DNA of 64,000 bases from Alphaproteobacteria bacterium (lineage in GTDB: Bacteria > Pseudomonadota > Alphaproteobacteria > Micropepsales > Micropepsaceae), in assembly GCA_017308375.1 (NCBI GenBank), contig JAFKEW010000043.1, positions 1 to 64,000 of the forward strand. The letters run 5' to 3'. Both the position numbers and the translations under genes were made by a program. Position 1 is the first letter of the stretch, and every line of letters starts with the position of its first letter. Shown one piece after another: positions 24,029 to 32,768 of the stretch. The notes beneath the pieces were generated by a model that did not search any database, was not told the DNA's origin, and worked only from the letters and a program-made list of their open reading frames with translations.

Positions 24029-24614
24029 AGGCGTTCAAATTCGACCATCGTTTGATCGACTCCTACGCCCGCTTCTCGCGGTCCTTCAGCACCATTCGGT
24101 CTGACGACCTGAAGTCCGAAATCGATCACCAATACGACGCTGGGCGCTTCTGGCCAGACGCCCTTCTGTCTCTCAATCCCCGTTATCTTCAGGGAGCGAC
24201 AGTGGATGATCCGGTCGCTTCGGGCGACCTCGACGAAGCGACTGGTCGCATTTTCCGTTTTGGCGCGACGCCGATACGGTTTCATCGACATCAGGCGCAG
24301 TCCATCGCCAAGGCTCGCACCGGCCAGAGCTACGTCGTCACAACCGGCACTGGTTCGGGAAAGTCGCTCTGCTTTTTCGTGCCAATAGTCGATGCGATCG
24401 TCCGCGCGCGAAAGGCCGGGAGGGCACGCAAAACGAGCGCGATCATCGTCTATCCGATGAACGCACTGGCCAACAGCCAGATGAACGAGATCGATAAGTT
24501 CATCTCCCAGTCCGGCCTGCCAAGTGATCTCAAGCCGATTGTCGGGCGCTACACTGGTCAAGAAAGCCAAGAAGAGCGGCGACAGATTCCCGACGACCCA
24601 CCGGACATCCTCTT
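24025..24614 (+). pseudogene. DEAD/DEAH-box helicase, truncated by an insertion
   Basis: Starts at ATG 24025 (MKAFKFDHRLIDSYARFSRSF) and carries motif I VVTTGTGSGKSLCFFVPI near residue 105 and motif Ia-like IIVYPMNALANSQ. Reading stays convincing to PPDILL, where motif II and the TN-ML segment should follow, but the sequence changes to an unrelated GCCRFHGHEV end. About 190 residues remain of a protein that should be many times longer. N-terminal pattern and coupling to a DUF4143 ATPase suggest a large DUF1998-type helicase, possibly from an anti-phage system. The specific system cannot be named. Confidence 0.75.
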
Positions 24615-24935
24615 GGGCTGCTGCCGGTTTCACGGACACGAAGTTTAGGTGTCATGATGGAACCGGAGGTGGACTATGGGACGAAGGGTATTCAACCGCG
24701 AGTTCAAGCTTGAGGCGGTGAAGCTGGTGCAGGAACGGGGCGTGACAATTGCCCAGGCGGCCCGTGACCTTGATGTGCATGAGAACGTGCTTCGCAAATG
24801 GATCAGGGACGTGGCGGTCGATCCGGCGCATGCCTTTCCCGGCCGTGGCAGATGAAGCCCGAACAGCTGGAGATCGAGCGGCTTCGCCGCGAGGTCACGA
24901 AGCTCAAGGCGGAGCGCGACATCCTTGCCATAAAA
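24615..24935 (+). mobile_element. Degenerate IS3-family element, orfA only
   Basis: The orfA frame starts at ATG 24676: MGRRVFNREFKLEAVKLVQE, an IS3-type HTH, then ARDLDVHENVLRKWI. At about 24852 the frame is broken: one base is missing before AGATGAAG, and the Leu-zipper part QMKPEQLEIERLRREVTK continues in the next frame. The expected KKAAAYFA segment is lost after ERDIL at about 24930, and no orfB is present. The left boundary is placed where helicase similarity stops. It is inactive. Confidence 0.7.
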
Positions 24936-25123
24936 CTCACCGTCCAGGCTGCTTCCGGCATCATGAACGCATGGGCTTTTCTCCATTGCGGTATCACGGC
25001 ACGCCGCAGATGACGGGCGCGTCCAACGCGAGACCCGGCGAGCACAATCGCGAAATTTACGGCGGCGTGCTGGGGCTCAGCGACAGCGAAATCGACGACC
25101 TGATGGCCGGCGGCATCATCTGA
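24935..25123 (+). pseudogene. C-terminal remnant of a CaiB/BaiF-type CoA-transferase
   Basis: Only the last 50 or so codons remain. The frame from about 24971 reads RYHGTPQMTGASNARPGEHNREIYGGVLGLSDSE and ends DDLMAGGII, the usual family III CoA-transferase tail (proline-rich linker, GEH-REI, LGLS--EI--L---G-I). The rest has been deleted, apparently together with the right end of the IS. The remnant shows that the catabolic island once extended further left. CoA-transferase would fit the adjacent acyl-CoA genes. Confidence 0.62.
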
Positions 25124-25201
25124 CGTCGAGGCAAGCTGATCTTTCGCATCAACGCACCGGAGATTTCGCGGCTGCTTTCAGACCATCGACAGTATCCCAC
25201 A

Positions 25202-25219
25202 AAAACATTATAATGTTTT
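25202..25219. promoter_or_regulatory. Perfect 18-base palindrome, operator candidate
   Basis: AAAACATTATAATGTTTT is perfectly palindromic and lies 80 bases upstream of the acyl-CoA synthetase start, in an AT-rich stretch. The CATTATAATG core recurs at 30312-30325 and imperfectly at 59217-59230 and 63729-63742. Confidence 0.6.
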
Positions 25220-25299
25220 AAAAGCTATGCGGATGATTAAACCATCCGAAGTCGGCCTCTCGTGTCGACAACCGGGGAAGAGCGTTTCAAGGAGAAACC

Positions 25300-26874
25300 A
25301 TGACAGCTGCGTCAAGCCTGTCGTTCGAGGACGCCGCATCGAAGGGAATGATCGTCGCCTGGCACGCAGCCCAGACGCCGGATCGGCTCGCGATTTCATC
25401 CGAAAAAGGCAATCGCAGTTTTTCAGAGCTGAATGCGCAGGCCAACCGGCTGGTCAGGGTGTTGCGGGGCGCCGGCCTCCAATCCGGCGACGGTGTGGCG
25501 CTTCTTTGCATCAACCGTCCCGAATTCGTCGAGACTGTCATGGCCTGTCAACGTGCCGGCTTCCGGATGACCCCCGTCAACTGGCATCTCACGCCCGCGG
25601 AAGTCGCCTATATCGTGGACGATTGTGAGGCGAAGGCTTTGATCGCGGATATACGGCTTGCATCCTCCGCGACGCCGGCCGCCGCCACGGGCTCCGGTCT
25701 GCGCATCAAGCTCGCCGTGGGCGGACCGATCGAGGGTTTTACCTCCTACGACACGCTGGTCGCGCGCGAGTCCGGCGCGAATATCGACGATCCCGTCATC
25801 GGCAGCCAGATGCTCTATACATCGGGCACGACCGGTCATCCGAAGGGCGTCTACCGGGGCAGCGCGCCAGCGGCCTCATCGCTTTTCAGCAAGATGGTCG
25901 AGACGGCGCGGTTCAACAACGCCACGGACCTGGCGGTGGTGACGGGGCCGCTCTATCACGCTGCGCCGCTGTCCCTCAATCTCCTGCTTCCGCTCTCGGC
26001 CGGCGTCGGCACGATACTGATGGACAAGTGGGACGCGGAGGAAATGCTTCGGCTGGTCGATAGGCATCGCATCACGCATACACATGTCGTGCCGACCATG
26101 CTTCACCGCATTCTCCTTCTTCCGCCAGAGGTCCGGGCCAAATACGACATCTCGACGCTGAGGTGGATCCTCCACGGGGCGGCCCCCTGCCCCGTGCATG
26201 TGAAGCGGGAGACGATCGAGTGGCTCGGTCCGGTCGTCTTTGAATATTACGGCGCGACGGAAGGCGGCGGAGTCTTTGTCCATCCGGACGAATGGCTGGA
26301 AAAACCCGGTTCGGTGGGCAGGCCGACGGAGGGTGTCGTTCTGCAGATTCAGGACGAGAACGGCAAGGAGTTGCCGCGGGGCGAGATCGGCACCGTCTAT
26401 TTCAAGGCGCCGGAAACCGGCCGGTTTGAGTATTTCAAGGCGCCGGAAAAAACCGCGAGCGTCTACCGGGGCGATTTCTTCACCATGGGCGACATGGGCT
26501 ATGTCGACGAGGACGGATTCCTGTTCCTCACTGGCCGCAGCGCCGAGGTCATTATTTCCGGCGGCGTCAACATCTATCCCGCCGAGATCGACCAGGAGAT
26601 CCTTCAGCACCCCTCGGTCAAGGACGTGGCCACGGTCGGCGTCCCCAACAAGGAATGGGGCGAAGAAGTGAAGGCGGTCGTTCAGCTCAATGAAGGTTAC
26701 GAGCCGGGCGAGGCGCTGGCCAAGGACATACTCGATTTCGTGGCGACGCGGCTGGCGGCCTATAAACGCCCCCGATCCGTCGATTTCGCGGATGACCTGC
26801 CGCGGCTGACGACGGGCAAGATCGTGCGGCGGACGGTTCGCGACAGATACTGGCAAGGCGAAAAGAAAATATAA
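25300..26874 (+). CDS. Acyl-CoA synthetase (AMP-forming)
   Basis: A 524-residue ANL-superfamily ligase with AAGGAGAAACC before the ATG. The P-loop YTSGTTGHPKG is at 173-183, followed by the YGATEGGG motif near 312, the MGDMGYVDEDG motif near 400 and the catalytic C-terminal lysine in PRLTTGKIVRR near 507. It activates a carboxylic acid to its CoA thioester, the entry step for the acyl-CoA dehydrogenases around it. Sequence resembles FadD3/FadD19-like side-chain ligases as much as simple fatty acid ligases; the substrate is not deducible. It heads a plus-strand set with the SDR and an acyl-CoA dehydrogenase. Confidence 0.9.
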   Translation: MTAASSLSFEDAASKGMIVAWHAAQTPDRLAISSEKGNRSFSELNAQANRLVRVLRGAGLQSGDGVALLCINRPEFVETVMACQRAGFRMTPVNWHLTPAEVAYIVDDCEAKALIADIRLASSATPAAATGSGLRIKLAVGGPIEGFTSYDTLVARESGANIDDPVIGSQMLYTSGTTGHPKGVYRGSAPAASSLFSKMVETARFNNATDLAVVTGPLYHAAPLSLNLLLPLSAGVGTILMDKWDAEEMLRLVDRHRITHTHVVPTMLHRILLLPPEVRAKYDISTLRWILHGAAPCPVHVKRETIEWLGPVVFEYYGATEGGGVFVHPDEWLEKPGSVGRPTEGVVLQIQDENGKELPRGEIGTVYFKAPETGRFEYFKAPEKTASVYRGDFFTMGDMGYVDEDGFLFLTGRSAEVIISGGVNIYPAEIDQEILQHPSVKDVATVGVPNKEWGEEVKAVVQLNEGYEPGEALAKDILDFVATRLAAYKRPRSVDFADDLPRLTTGKIVRRTVRDRYWQGEKKI

Positions 26875-26893
26875 TGGGACGGGGAGAAAGCTG

Positions 26894-27793
26894 ATGGCTG
26901 GATTGTGCAAGGGCCGCGTCGTCATCGTGACGGGCGGTGCCAGAGGTATCGGGCGGGAACATTGCCTGGAATTCGCGCGTCAGGGTGCCAAGGTGGTGGT
27001 GAACGATCTCGGTGGAGAGCGGACAGGCGAAGGCCGGTCGAGCGAACCCGCCGAGGCGCTGGCGAAGGAAATCAGGGCCATGGGGGGCGAGGCGGTCGCC
27101 AATGGCGATGACGTGTCCGACTGGGACGGCGCCAAACGGATGATCGATCAGGCGATCTCGACCTTTGGCGGCCTCGACGTGCTCGTCAGCAATGCCGGCA
27201 TTTTGCGCGACCGCATGCTGACCAACATGACGATCGACGAATGGGATGCGGTCATCAAGGTTCATCTGAGAGGCACGTTTTGCCCGGCCCACCATGCCGC
27301 GAACTACTGGCGGGCGCAGGTAAAGGCGGGCAAGACGGTCGACGCCCGCATCATCAACACAACCTCCGTTTCGGGCCTGCTGGGCAATCAGGGGCAATGC
27401 AACTATGGCGCGGCCAAAGCGGGCATTGCCGCTTTCACGATCACGTCGGCGATGGAGCTTGCGCGCTACGGCATCACCGTGAATGCGATCTCGCCGGGCG
27501 CGCTTACCCGGATGACGGAAGACCTCGGCTATGCCGTGGCGGTGCCCGAGGGTGAGTGGAACCCGCGCGATCCGGCCAACATTGCGCCTATCGTCGTCTG
27601 GCTCGGAAGCAGCGAGTCGAAAGACGTGACCGGCCAAGTCTTCGAATCCACGAGCGGGCGGCTGACAGTCTTCGAGCGCTGGCAGCGCGGGCCGGCCATT
27701 AACCCGAAGCGCCGTTTCGATCCGGCCGAGCTTGGTCCGATTGTCAAGGACCTCCTCAGCAAGACGAGACCGCCGGACGCGATCGGCGGCTGA
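26894..27793 (+). CDS. SDR family 3-hydroxyacyl-CoA dehydrogenase (MFE-2 type)
   Basis: A 299-residue short-chain dehydrogenase with TGGARGIG at 13-20, the NAG motif at 100-102, and catalytic Ser near 158-160, Tyr171 and Lys175. The long insert after strand 2 (VVVNDLGGERTGEGRSSEPAEAL) is characteristic of the dehydrogenase part of peroxisomal multifunctional enzyme 2 and of bacterial Hsd4A-like proteins. It should oxidise (R)-3-hydroxyacyl-CoA, pairing with the hotdog hydratase at 37539-38387. It lies 19 bases after the ligase gene. Confidence 0.85.
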   Translation: MAGLCKGRVVIVTGGARGIGREHCLEFARQGAKVVVNDLGGERTGEGRSSEPAEALAKEIRAMGGEAVANGDDVSDWDGAKRMIDQAISTFGGLDVLVSNAGILRDRMLTNMTIDEWDAVIKVHLRGTFCPAHHAANYWRAQVKAGKTVDARIINTTSVSGLLGNQGQCNYGAAKAGIAAFTITSAMELARYGITVNAISPGALTRMTEDLGYAVAVPEGEWNPRDPANIAPIVVWLGSSESKDVTGQVFESTSGRLTVFERWQRGPAINPKRRFDPAELGPIVKDLLSKTRPPDAIGG

Positions 27794-27858
27794 CGGGGAT
27801 ACCAGCGACCATATCGAACCGGGCCGCCAGGCCGAAGACAAACACCAGACAAGGATGA

Positions 27859-28998
27859 ATGCCGACAATGGATTTTTCGTTCAGCGAGGAGCAGACGCTG
27901 CTGCGCAATTCGGTGCAGAGCCTGCTCGCCGACAAATATGACTTCGATACGCGCCGCAAGATCGTGAAGTCGGCTGAAGGCTGGTCGCCGGCCATGTGGA
28001 AGCAGTTCGCCGAACTCGGCCTTCTCGCCGCGCCGTTCGCCGAAGAGCTGGGCGGCCTTGGCGGCGGCCCCATCGAAACGATGATCCTGATGGAAGAGTT
28101 CGGCCGGCACCTCGTCGTCGAACCCTTCGTCGAAACGGTCGTGCTCGCCGGCGGCTTCCTCCGCGAAGGCGGCTCGAAGGCGCAACAGGATGCGCTTATC
28201 CCCGGCATCGTCGACGGTTCGACCGTCTGGGCCTTCGCCTATGCCGAGCCGCAGGGCCGCTACAACCTCGCCGACCTCGTCACCACGGCGAAGAAGGACG
28301 GCGCGGGCTACACGCTGAACGGCTACAAGGCCGTCGTACTCGGCGCGCCCTGGGCCTCGAAGCTCGTCGTCACCGCCCGCACGTCCGGCGGTCAGCGCGA
28401 CCGCGACGGCGTCTCGGTCTTCACCGTCGACAAGTCGGCGGCGGGCGTCTCGACCCGCGACTACCCGACCGTCGACGGCCGCCGCGCCTCCGAAATCACC
28501 TTCGAGAACGTCAAGCTCGGCGCCGACGCACTGATCGGCGTGGAAGGCAAGGGGCTGCCGCTGGTCGAGAAGATCACCGATCAGGCGATTGCCGCGCTGT
28601 CGGCCGAAGCCGTCGGCTGCATGGGCGAGCTCAACAAGGCGACCGTGGAATACTGCAAGACGCGCAAGCAGTTCGGCGTGCCGATCGGCAAGTTCCAGGT
28701 GCTCCAGCACCGCATGGTCGACATGTTCATGGCTTACGAACAATCGGTCTCCATGACCTACATGGTCAACCTGAAGCTCTCCGAAAGCGACGCCGAGCGC
28801 GTCAAGGCCGCGGCCGGCGCCAAGGTGCAGATCGGCAAGGCGGGCCGCTTCGTCGGCCAGCAGTCCGTGCAGCTTCACGGCGGCATGGGCATGACCGACG
28901 AACTCAATGTCGGCCACTACTTCAAGCGGCTGACCATGATCGACACCCAGTTCGGCAACGTCGATCACCAGCTCAAACGCTATTCCCAGGCCGCCTGA
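27859..28998 (+). CDS. Acyl-CoA dehydrogenase, short (FadE-like) subunit type
   Basis: A 379-residue flavoprotein; the start could also be ATG 27868 (MDFSFSEEQTLLRNSV). N-terminal helical domain, a beta domain around 120-230 with WAFAYAEPQGRYNL instead of the usual FAD-contact CxTEPxxGSD sequence, and a C-terminal helical domain with QLHGGMGMTDELNVGHYFKRL. The C-terminus lacks the Glu of the -GG(S/T)-E-I- motif. That pattern is known for one subunit of heteromeric steroid-type dehydrogenases, so it probably works with a long-type partner such as the convergent gene at 29072-30271. It is followed by a strong shared terminator. Confidence 0.82.
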   Translation: MPTMDFSFSEEQTLLRNSVQSLLADKYDFDTRRKIVKSAEGWSPAMWKQFAELGLLAAPFAEELGGLGGGPIETMILMEEFGRHLVVEPFVETVVLAGGFLREGGSKAQQDALIPGIVDGSTVWAFAYAEPQGRYNLADLVTTAKKDGAGYTLNGYKAVVLGAPWASKLVVTARTSGGQRDRDGVSVFTVDKSAAGVSTRDYPTVDGRRASEITFENVKLGADALIGVEGKGLPLVEKITDQAIAALSAEAVGCMGELNKATVEYCKTRKQFGVPIGKFQVLQHRMVDMFMAYEQSVSMTYMVNLKLSESDAERVKAAAGAKVQIGKAGRFVGQQSVQLHGGMGMTDELNVGHYFKRLTMIDTQFGNVDHQLKRYSQAA

Positions 28999-29025
28999 GC
29001 CTGAAGGACGGCAGACTGACACAAA

Positions 29026-29052
29026 AAGGGCCGCATCCCGGATGCGGCCCTT
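29026..29052. terminator. Bidirectional terminator between convergent acyl-CoA dehydrogenase genes
   Basis: 13-base perfectly complementary arms around one central base (29026-29038 and 29040-29052), effectively an 11-base stem. The upstream ACAAAAA run becomes a T-tract on the minus strand; on the plus strand the arm itself ends in TT. It serves genes ending at 28998 (+) and 29072 (-). Confidence 0.75.
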
Positions 29053-29071
29053 CGCACGTCCGGATGATCCG

Positions 29072-30271
29072 TCAAAGTCCCAGAACGGCCTTTGCAATAA
29101 CATTGCGCTGGATTTCGTTCGAACCGCCGTAAATCGAAGCGGCGCGACCGAAATTATAGGCACTTGTCACGCTCACCGCATAGCCGGGCCCGACGGGCGC
29201 TTCATTGGCGATTCCAATCAAATGTTCCCTCTGGAACGGCATGGCGTAGAAGGCGGCTGCTTCGACGGCAAGCTCCGACAACGCCTGCTGAACTTCGGTC
29301 CCGACAATCTTCAAGGTCGAGGAAGAGGGGCCCGCAGGGCGGCCCGCCACCTCCTCCGCGACGATCCTCAGATTGGTATATTCGAGACCCGTAAGCTTCA
29401 CCTCGATTTCGGAGAGCCTCGTCATGAATGCCGGTTCGTCCGCCAGCGCCGCGCCATCGCCAAGCCTTTCCTGTCTCGCGATCTTTCTGAGTTGCGCGAT
29501 CTTGCGCTTGGACTCAGGAACACCTGCAATGCCGGTGCGCTCATTGACGAGCAGGAACTTGGCGTAGGTCCAGCCCTTGTTTTCATCGCCGATGCGGTTC
29601 GTCACCGGCACCTTGACGTCAGTGAAAAAAACTTCGTTCAAGTGATGCAGGCCATCGATGGAAATGATGGGCTTCACCTCGATGCCGGGCGTCTTCATGT
29701 CGATCAGCAGGAACGAGATGCCTTCCTGCGGTTTAGCGGTCTCATCCGTTCGCACGAGACAGAATATCCAATCGGCTTCGTGGGCATAGGACGTCCAGAT
29801 TTTCTGGCCGTTGACGATGTAATGGTCGCCCTGACGCACGGCCCTGGTCTTCAGCGAGGCGAGGTCCGATCCGGATCCCGGCTCCGAATAGCCCTGACAC
29901 CACCAGACATCGCCGGTAAGAATGCCCGCCAGATGCTGCTTTTTCTGCGCTTCGTTGCCGAAGGTGTAGATCACCGGGCCGACCATCGACAGACCGAAAG
30001 GCGACAGACGCGGCGCGTTAGCGGCGGCCATCTCCTCGTTGAAAATATGCTTCTGCATCGGCGTCCATCCAGTGCCGCCATACTGCCTGGGCCAATTGAC
30101 CGCTACCCAGCCTTTCTCGTGGAGGTCCTTCTGCCAGCGCCTGAGCGCACCGCGCTCGCCAGACGCGCCCACTGTGTCTCTCTCCGCGAGCTCCCTGGGC
30201 AGTTTTTCCGAAATGAACCGACGGACTTCCGCGCGGAAGGCTTCGTCCTCTTTCGTAAGCTCGATATCCAT
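29072..30271 (-). CDS. Acyl-CoA dehydrogenase, long (FadE26-like) subunit type
   Basis: A 399-residue enzyme beginning MDIELTKEDEAFRAEVRRF. It has WWCQGYSEPGSGSDLASL near 125-142 (flavin contacts), YIVNGQKIWTSYAHEADWIFCLVRT, and the C-terminal IYGGSNEIQRNVIAKAVLGL with the Glu that is usually catalytic. This is the class that oxidises alpha-branched or bulky acyl-CoA in steroid and terpenoid side-chain pathways, typically as heteromers with a short partner. A CATTATAATG palindrome lies 41 bases upstream, so it may have its own regulated promoter. A long open frame on the opposite strand is a shadow. Confidence 0.87.
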   Translation of the reverse strand: MDIELTKEDEAFRAEVRRFISEKLPRELAERDTVGASGERGALRRWQKDLHEKGWVAVNWPRQYGGTGWTPMQKHIFNEEMAAANAPRLSPFGLSMVGPVIYTFGNEAQKKQHLAGILTGDVWWCQGYSEPGSGSDLASLKTRAVRQGDHYIVNGQKIWTSYAHEADWIFCLVRTDETAKPQEGISFLLIDMKTPGIEVKPIISIDGLHHLNEVFFTDVKVPVTNRIGDENKGWTYAKFLLVNERTGIAGVPESKRKIAQLRKIARQERLGDGAALADEPAFMTRLSEIEVKLTGLEYTNLRIVAEEVAGRPAGPSSSTLKIVGTEVQQALSELAVEAAAFYAMPFQREHLIGIANEAPVGPGYAVSVTSAYNFGRAASIYGGSNEIQRNVIAKAVLGL

Positions 30272-30311
30272 CTACTGACCTTTCGCGGCAACGATCCGGG
30301 TGTTTGTATTT

Positions 30312-30325
30312 TTCATTATAATGAA
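30312..30325. promoter_or_regulatory. Palindrome TTCATTATAATGAA, operator candidate
   Basis: Perfect 14-base palindrome in an AT-rich gap, 41 bases upstream of the dehydrogenase start at 30271. It shares the CATTATAATG core with the perfect palindrome at 25202-25219. Confidence 0.58.
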
Positions 30326-30364
30326 TTTATCCGAGCGGGCAAAAGACCGAATTGTCCGCCGCTT

Positions 30365-31564
30365 TCAAAGACTCAGAATCGCCTTGGCGATGACGTCGTG
30401 TTGAATCTCATTCGATCCACCATAGATGCTCGCGGCGCGGCCATAGCCGTAATCCGCCCACACGTTCCGCGTATGGGCAGGGCCTATATCCCGCGCGTTG
30501 ACGCCGCTAGGCAGGGCTCCTTGCCCGAATGGTTCGATATAATAGCCGACGGCTTCGACAGCGAGTTCGCCCAAAGCCTGCTGAACCTCGCTGCCGACGA
30601 TCTTCAGCAGGGACGATTGCGGTCCAACCGCCTTTCCCGCCGCCGCATCGGCGAGAATCCGCAGATTCATGTATTCGAGACTGGTGAGCTTAACTTCTAT
30701 CTCCGCGAGTTTGCGCTGGAACGCGGGATCGTCCATCAACGCCCCCCCATCCGCGTTCCGCTCCGCTCGTGCTATCGCCTTGATATGCGCAGCCTTCTTC
30801 TTGGACTCGGGGACGCCGCCGATACTCGTTCTCTCATGGACAAGCAGGTACTTGGCGTAGGTCCAACCCTTGTTTTCCTCGCCTATGAGATTTTGCACCG
30901 GCACCTTGACGTCGGTAAAAAACACTTCGTTGAGATGGTGCAGACCGGCGATCGAGATGATCGGACGCACTTCGATACCGGGTGTCCTCATGTCGATGAG
31001 CAGGAAGGAAATCCCTTCCTGCCGCTTGGCGCTCTGTTCGGTGCGCACCAGGCAGAAAATCCAGTCAGCCTCATGCGCATAGGACGTCCATATTTTCTGG
31101 CCGTTGACGACGTAATGATCGCCGTCGCGCACCGCCATCGTTTTAAGCGAGGCGAGATCGGAACCGGCGCCCGGTTCGGAATAGCCCTGGCACCACCAGA
31201 CGTCTCCGGAAAGTATGCCCTGCAAGTGGCGGCTCTTCTGTTCGGCGTTGCCGAAGGTGTAGATCACCGGGCCGACCATGGTCAGCCCGAAGGGCATCAG
31301 ACGCGGTGCATTGGCTCTGGCGATTTCCTCGTTGAAGATAAACCGCTGCGTCGCGTTCCATCCCGTGCCGCCATACTCCTCGGGCCAGGCAGGCGCCGCC
31401 CAGCCTTTCTCGTAAAGCGTCTTGTGCCAGCGCTTGACCACACTTTTGTCGGTCATCACACCCAGGGCCGGCGAATCCGCACATTCCGGCGGAAGATTCG
31501 CCGCGATAAATCCGCGAACCTCGTCGCGAAATGCCTCATCCTCCGGCGTGAAGTCAATATTCAT
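30365..31564 (-). CDS. Acyl-CoA dehydrogenase, long type (paralogue)
   Basis: A 399-residue protein from ATG 31564 (MNIDFTPEDEAFRDEVRGF). It is clearly a paralogue of the 29072-30271 product: the same WWCQGYSEPGAGSDLASL, NGQKIWTSYAHEADWIFCLVRT and terminal IYGGSNEIQHDVIAKAILSL blocks, so tandem duplication is likely. The flavin-binding residues and C-terminal Glu are retained. The sequences diverge in the 330-370 region near the acyl pocket, suggesting acceptance of another intermediate. It follows the short-type gene by 107 bases. Confidence 0.87.
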   Translation of the reverse strand: MNIDFTPEDEAFRDEVRGFIAANLPPECADSPALGVMTDKSVVKRWHKTLYEKGWAAPAWPEEYGGTGWNATQRFIFNEEIARANAPRLMPFGLTMVGPVIYTFGNAEQKSRHLQGILSGDVWWCQGYSEPGAGSDLASLKTMAVRDGDHYVVNGQKIWTSYAHEADWIFCLVRTEQSAKRQEGISFLLIDMRTPGIEVRPIISIAGLHHLNEVFFTDVKVPVQNLIGEENKGWTYAKYLLVHERTSIGGVPESKKKAAHIKAIARAERNADGGALMDDPAFQRKLAEIEVKLTSLEYMNLRILADAAAGKAVGPQSSLLKIVGSEVQQALGELAVEAVGYYIEPFGQGALPSGVNARDIGPAHTRNVWADYGYGRAASIYGGSNEIQHDVIAKAILSL

Positions 31565-31671
31565 GCATATCTTCCCATTGCCGGGCCGGTGGAAATATTC
31601 CCGCGCCGCTGTGAGTCGCGGCAACACTCATCGACAGCTGGATCCATGCTTCCCAATATCCAGGTCGCGAT

Positions 31672-32757
31672 CTAGGCAGCCCAGCCCTGCAAGCGCGCGG
31701 CTTCAAGACGAACCAACTCCGGCCCGCCCAGCAACTGCCGGTCGAGCCCAATCCGCTTGAACCAGTAATGCAGGCCGAGCAGATCGGTGAAGCCCATGCC
31801 ACCATGAACCTCGGTCGCGGTGCGTGCGACGAAGCGGCCCACTTCCGACAGGTGGCTCTTGGCATGACATGCCATGAGGCGCGCGTCGCCGGGCACTTCG
31901 TCCAGCGCATGGGCCGCATACCACACCAGCGAACGCGATGGTTCGAGAGCGGCCGCCATCTCGGCGCAGAGGTGCTTCACGGCCTGAAACGACCCGATCA
32001 CGCGGCCGAACTGCTTGCGCTCTCCCGCATAAGCTACCGCCTTCTCGAGCATCATCTGACCCGCGCCGAGGGTGTCGGCGGCAAGCATGACCCTGCCGGC
32101 ATCTATCATCCGCGCTACCGCGTCGGCGCTGGATCGGGGCAAGGGCTCGGCCGCAACCTGATCGAAGACAAGTTCGCCAACCGATCGGGTCCTGTCGATG
32201 GTGTTGAGCGCCCGCCGCGACAACCCCTTCGCGTCGGGCAAAACGAGATGAAGTCCATGGTCGCTGTCGGCCACGATGTAGAAATCGGCCTCAGCCCAGT
32301 CGATCACGAAGAGGGACTTGCCCGTGAGCGTTCCCTTCCGGGCTTTCACGCCGGCATCTTCACGGATGCCGATTTTTTCCGTGACGGCCACGCCTGCGAC
32401 AATCTCGCCCGCGGCGATCTTCGGAAGCCACTTTTCCTGCTGGGCCTCGCTGCCCGCGAGCATCAGCGCGAGCGGCGCCATGACGGCGGTCCCGAGGAAG
32501 GGCAGCGGCGCCACATGCCGCCCGATCATCTCGTAAACGATCGCCGCGTCGAGAAATCCCAGACCCATGCCGCCAAAATCTTCCGGGATCAGCATTCCGG
32601 GGATGCCCAGCTCGCTGGCGCCCGCCCACAGGGACCGCTGAACGGTATGCGTGTCCCCGGCGGCAAGGCGCACCTTGTCGAGCGGCGCATTCTGTTCGAG
32701 AAAACGGCGGACGCTGTCCTGCAACAGGCGCTGCTCTTCCGACAATGCAAATTCCAT
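31672..32757 (-). CDS. Acyl-CoA dehydrogenase, short (FadE27/28-like) subunit type
   Basis: A 361-residue protein from ATG 32757 (MEFALSEEQRLLQDSVRRFLEQ); a longer upstream frame is noncoding. It retains a helical N-domain and a C-terminal EVHGGMGFTDLLGLHYWFKRI, but the middle flavin motif is replaced by VAGVAVTEKIGIRED and there is no catalytic C-terminal Glu. It lies 11 bases after the long-type gene 32769-33962, so the two probably form a heteromeric enzyme of the ChsE1-ChsE2 kind. Confidence 0.82.
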   Translation of the reverse strand: MEFALSEEQRLLQDSVRRFLEQNAPLDKVRLAAGDTHTVQRSLWAGASELGIPGMLIPEDFGGMGLGFLDAAIVYEMIGRHVAPLPFLGTAVMAPLALMLAGSEAQQEKWLPKIAAGEIVAGVAVTEKIGIREDAGVKARKGTLTGKSLFVIDWAEADFYIVADSDHGLHLVLPDAKGLSRRALNTIDRTRSVGELVFDQVAAEPLPRSSADAVARMIDAGRVMLAADTLGAGQMMLEKAVAYAGERKQFGRVIGSFQAVKHLCAEMAAALEPSRSLVWYAAHALDEVPGDARLMACHAKSHLSEVGRFVARTATEVHGGMGFTDLLGLHYWFKRIGLDRQLLGGPELVRLEAARLQGWAA

Positions 32758-32768
32758 CGGATGAATTC

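Noticed and set aside
24004..24648. Start of the helicase at 24004
   Set aside because: ATG 24025 gives the coupled ATGA overlap and the conserved MKAFKFD start; the upstream seven residues look like antisense or leader.
29042..31675. 877-codon open frame on the plus strand across two acyl-CoA dehydrogenase genes
   Set aside because: It is antisense to two clearly conserved genes, has no domain, and long antisense frames are expected in GC-rich coding DNA.
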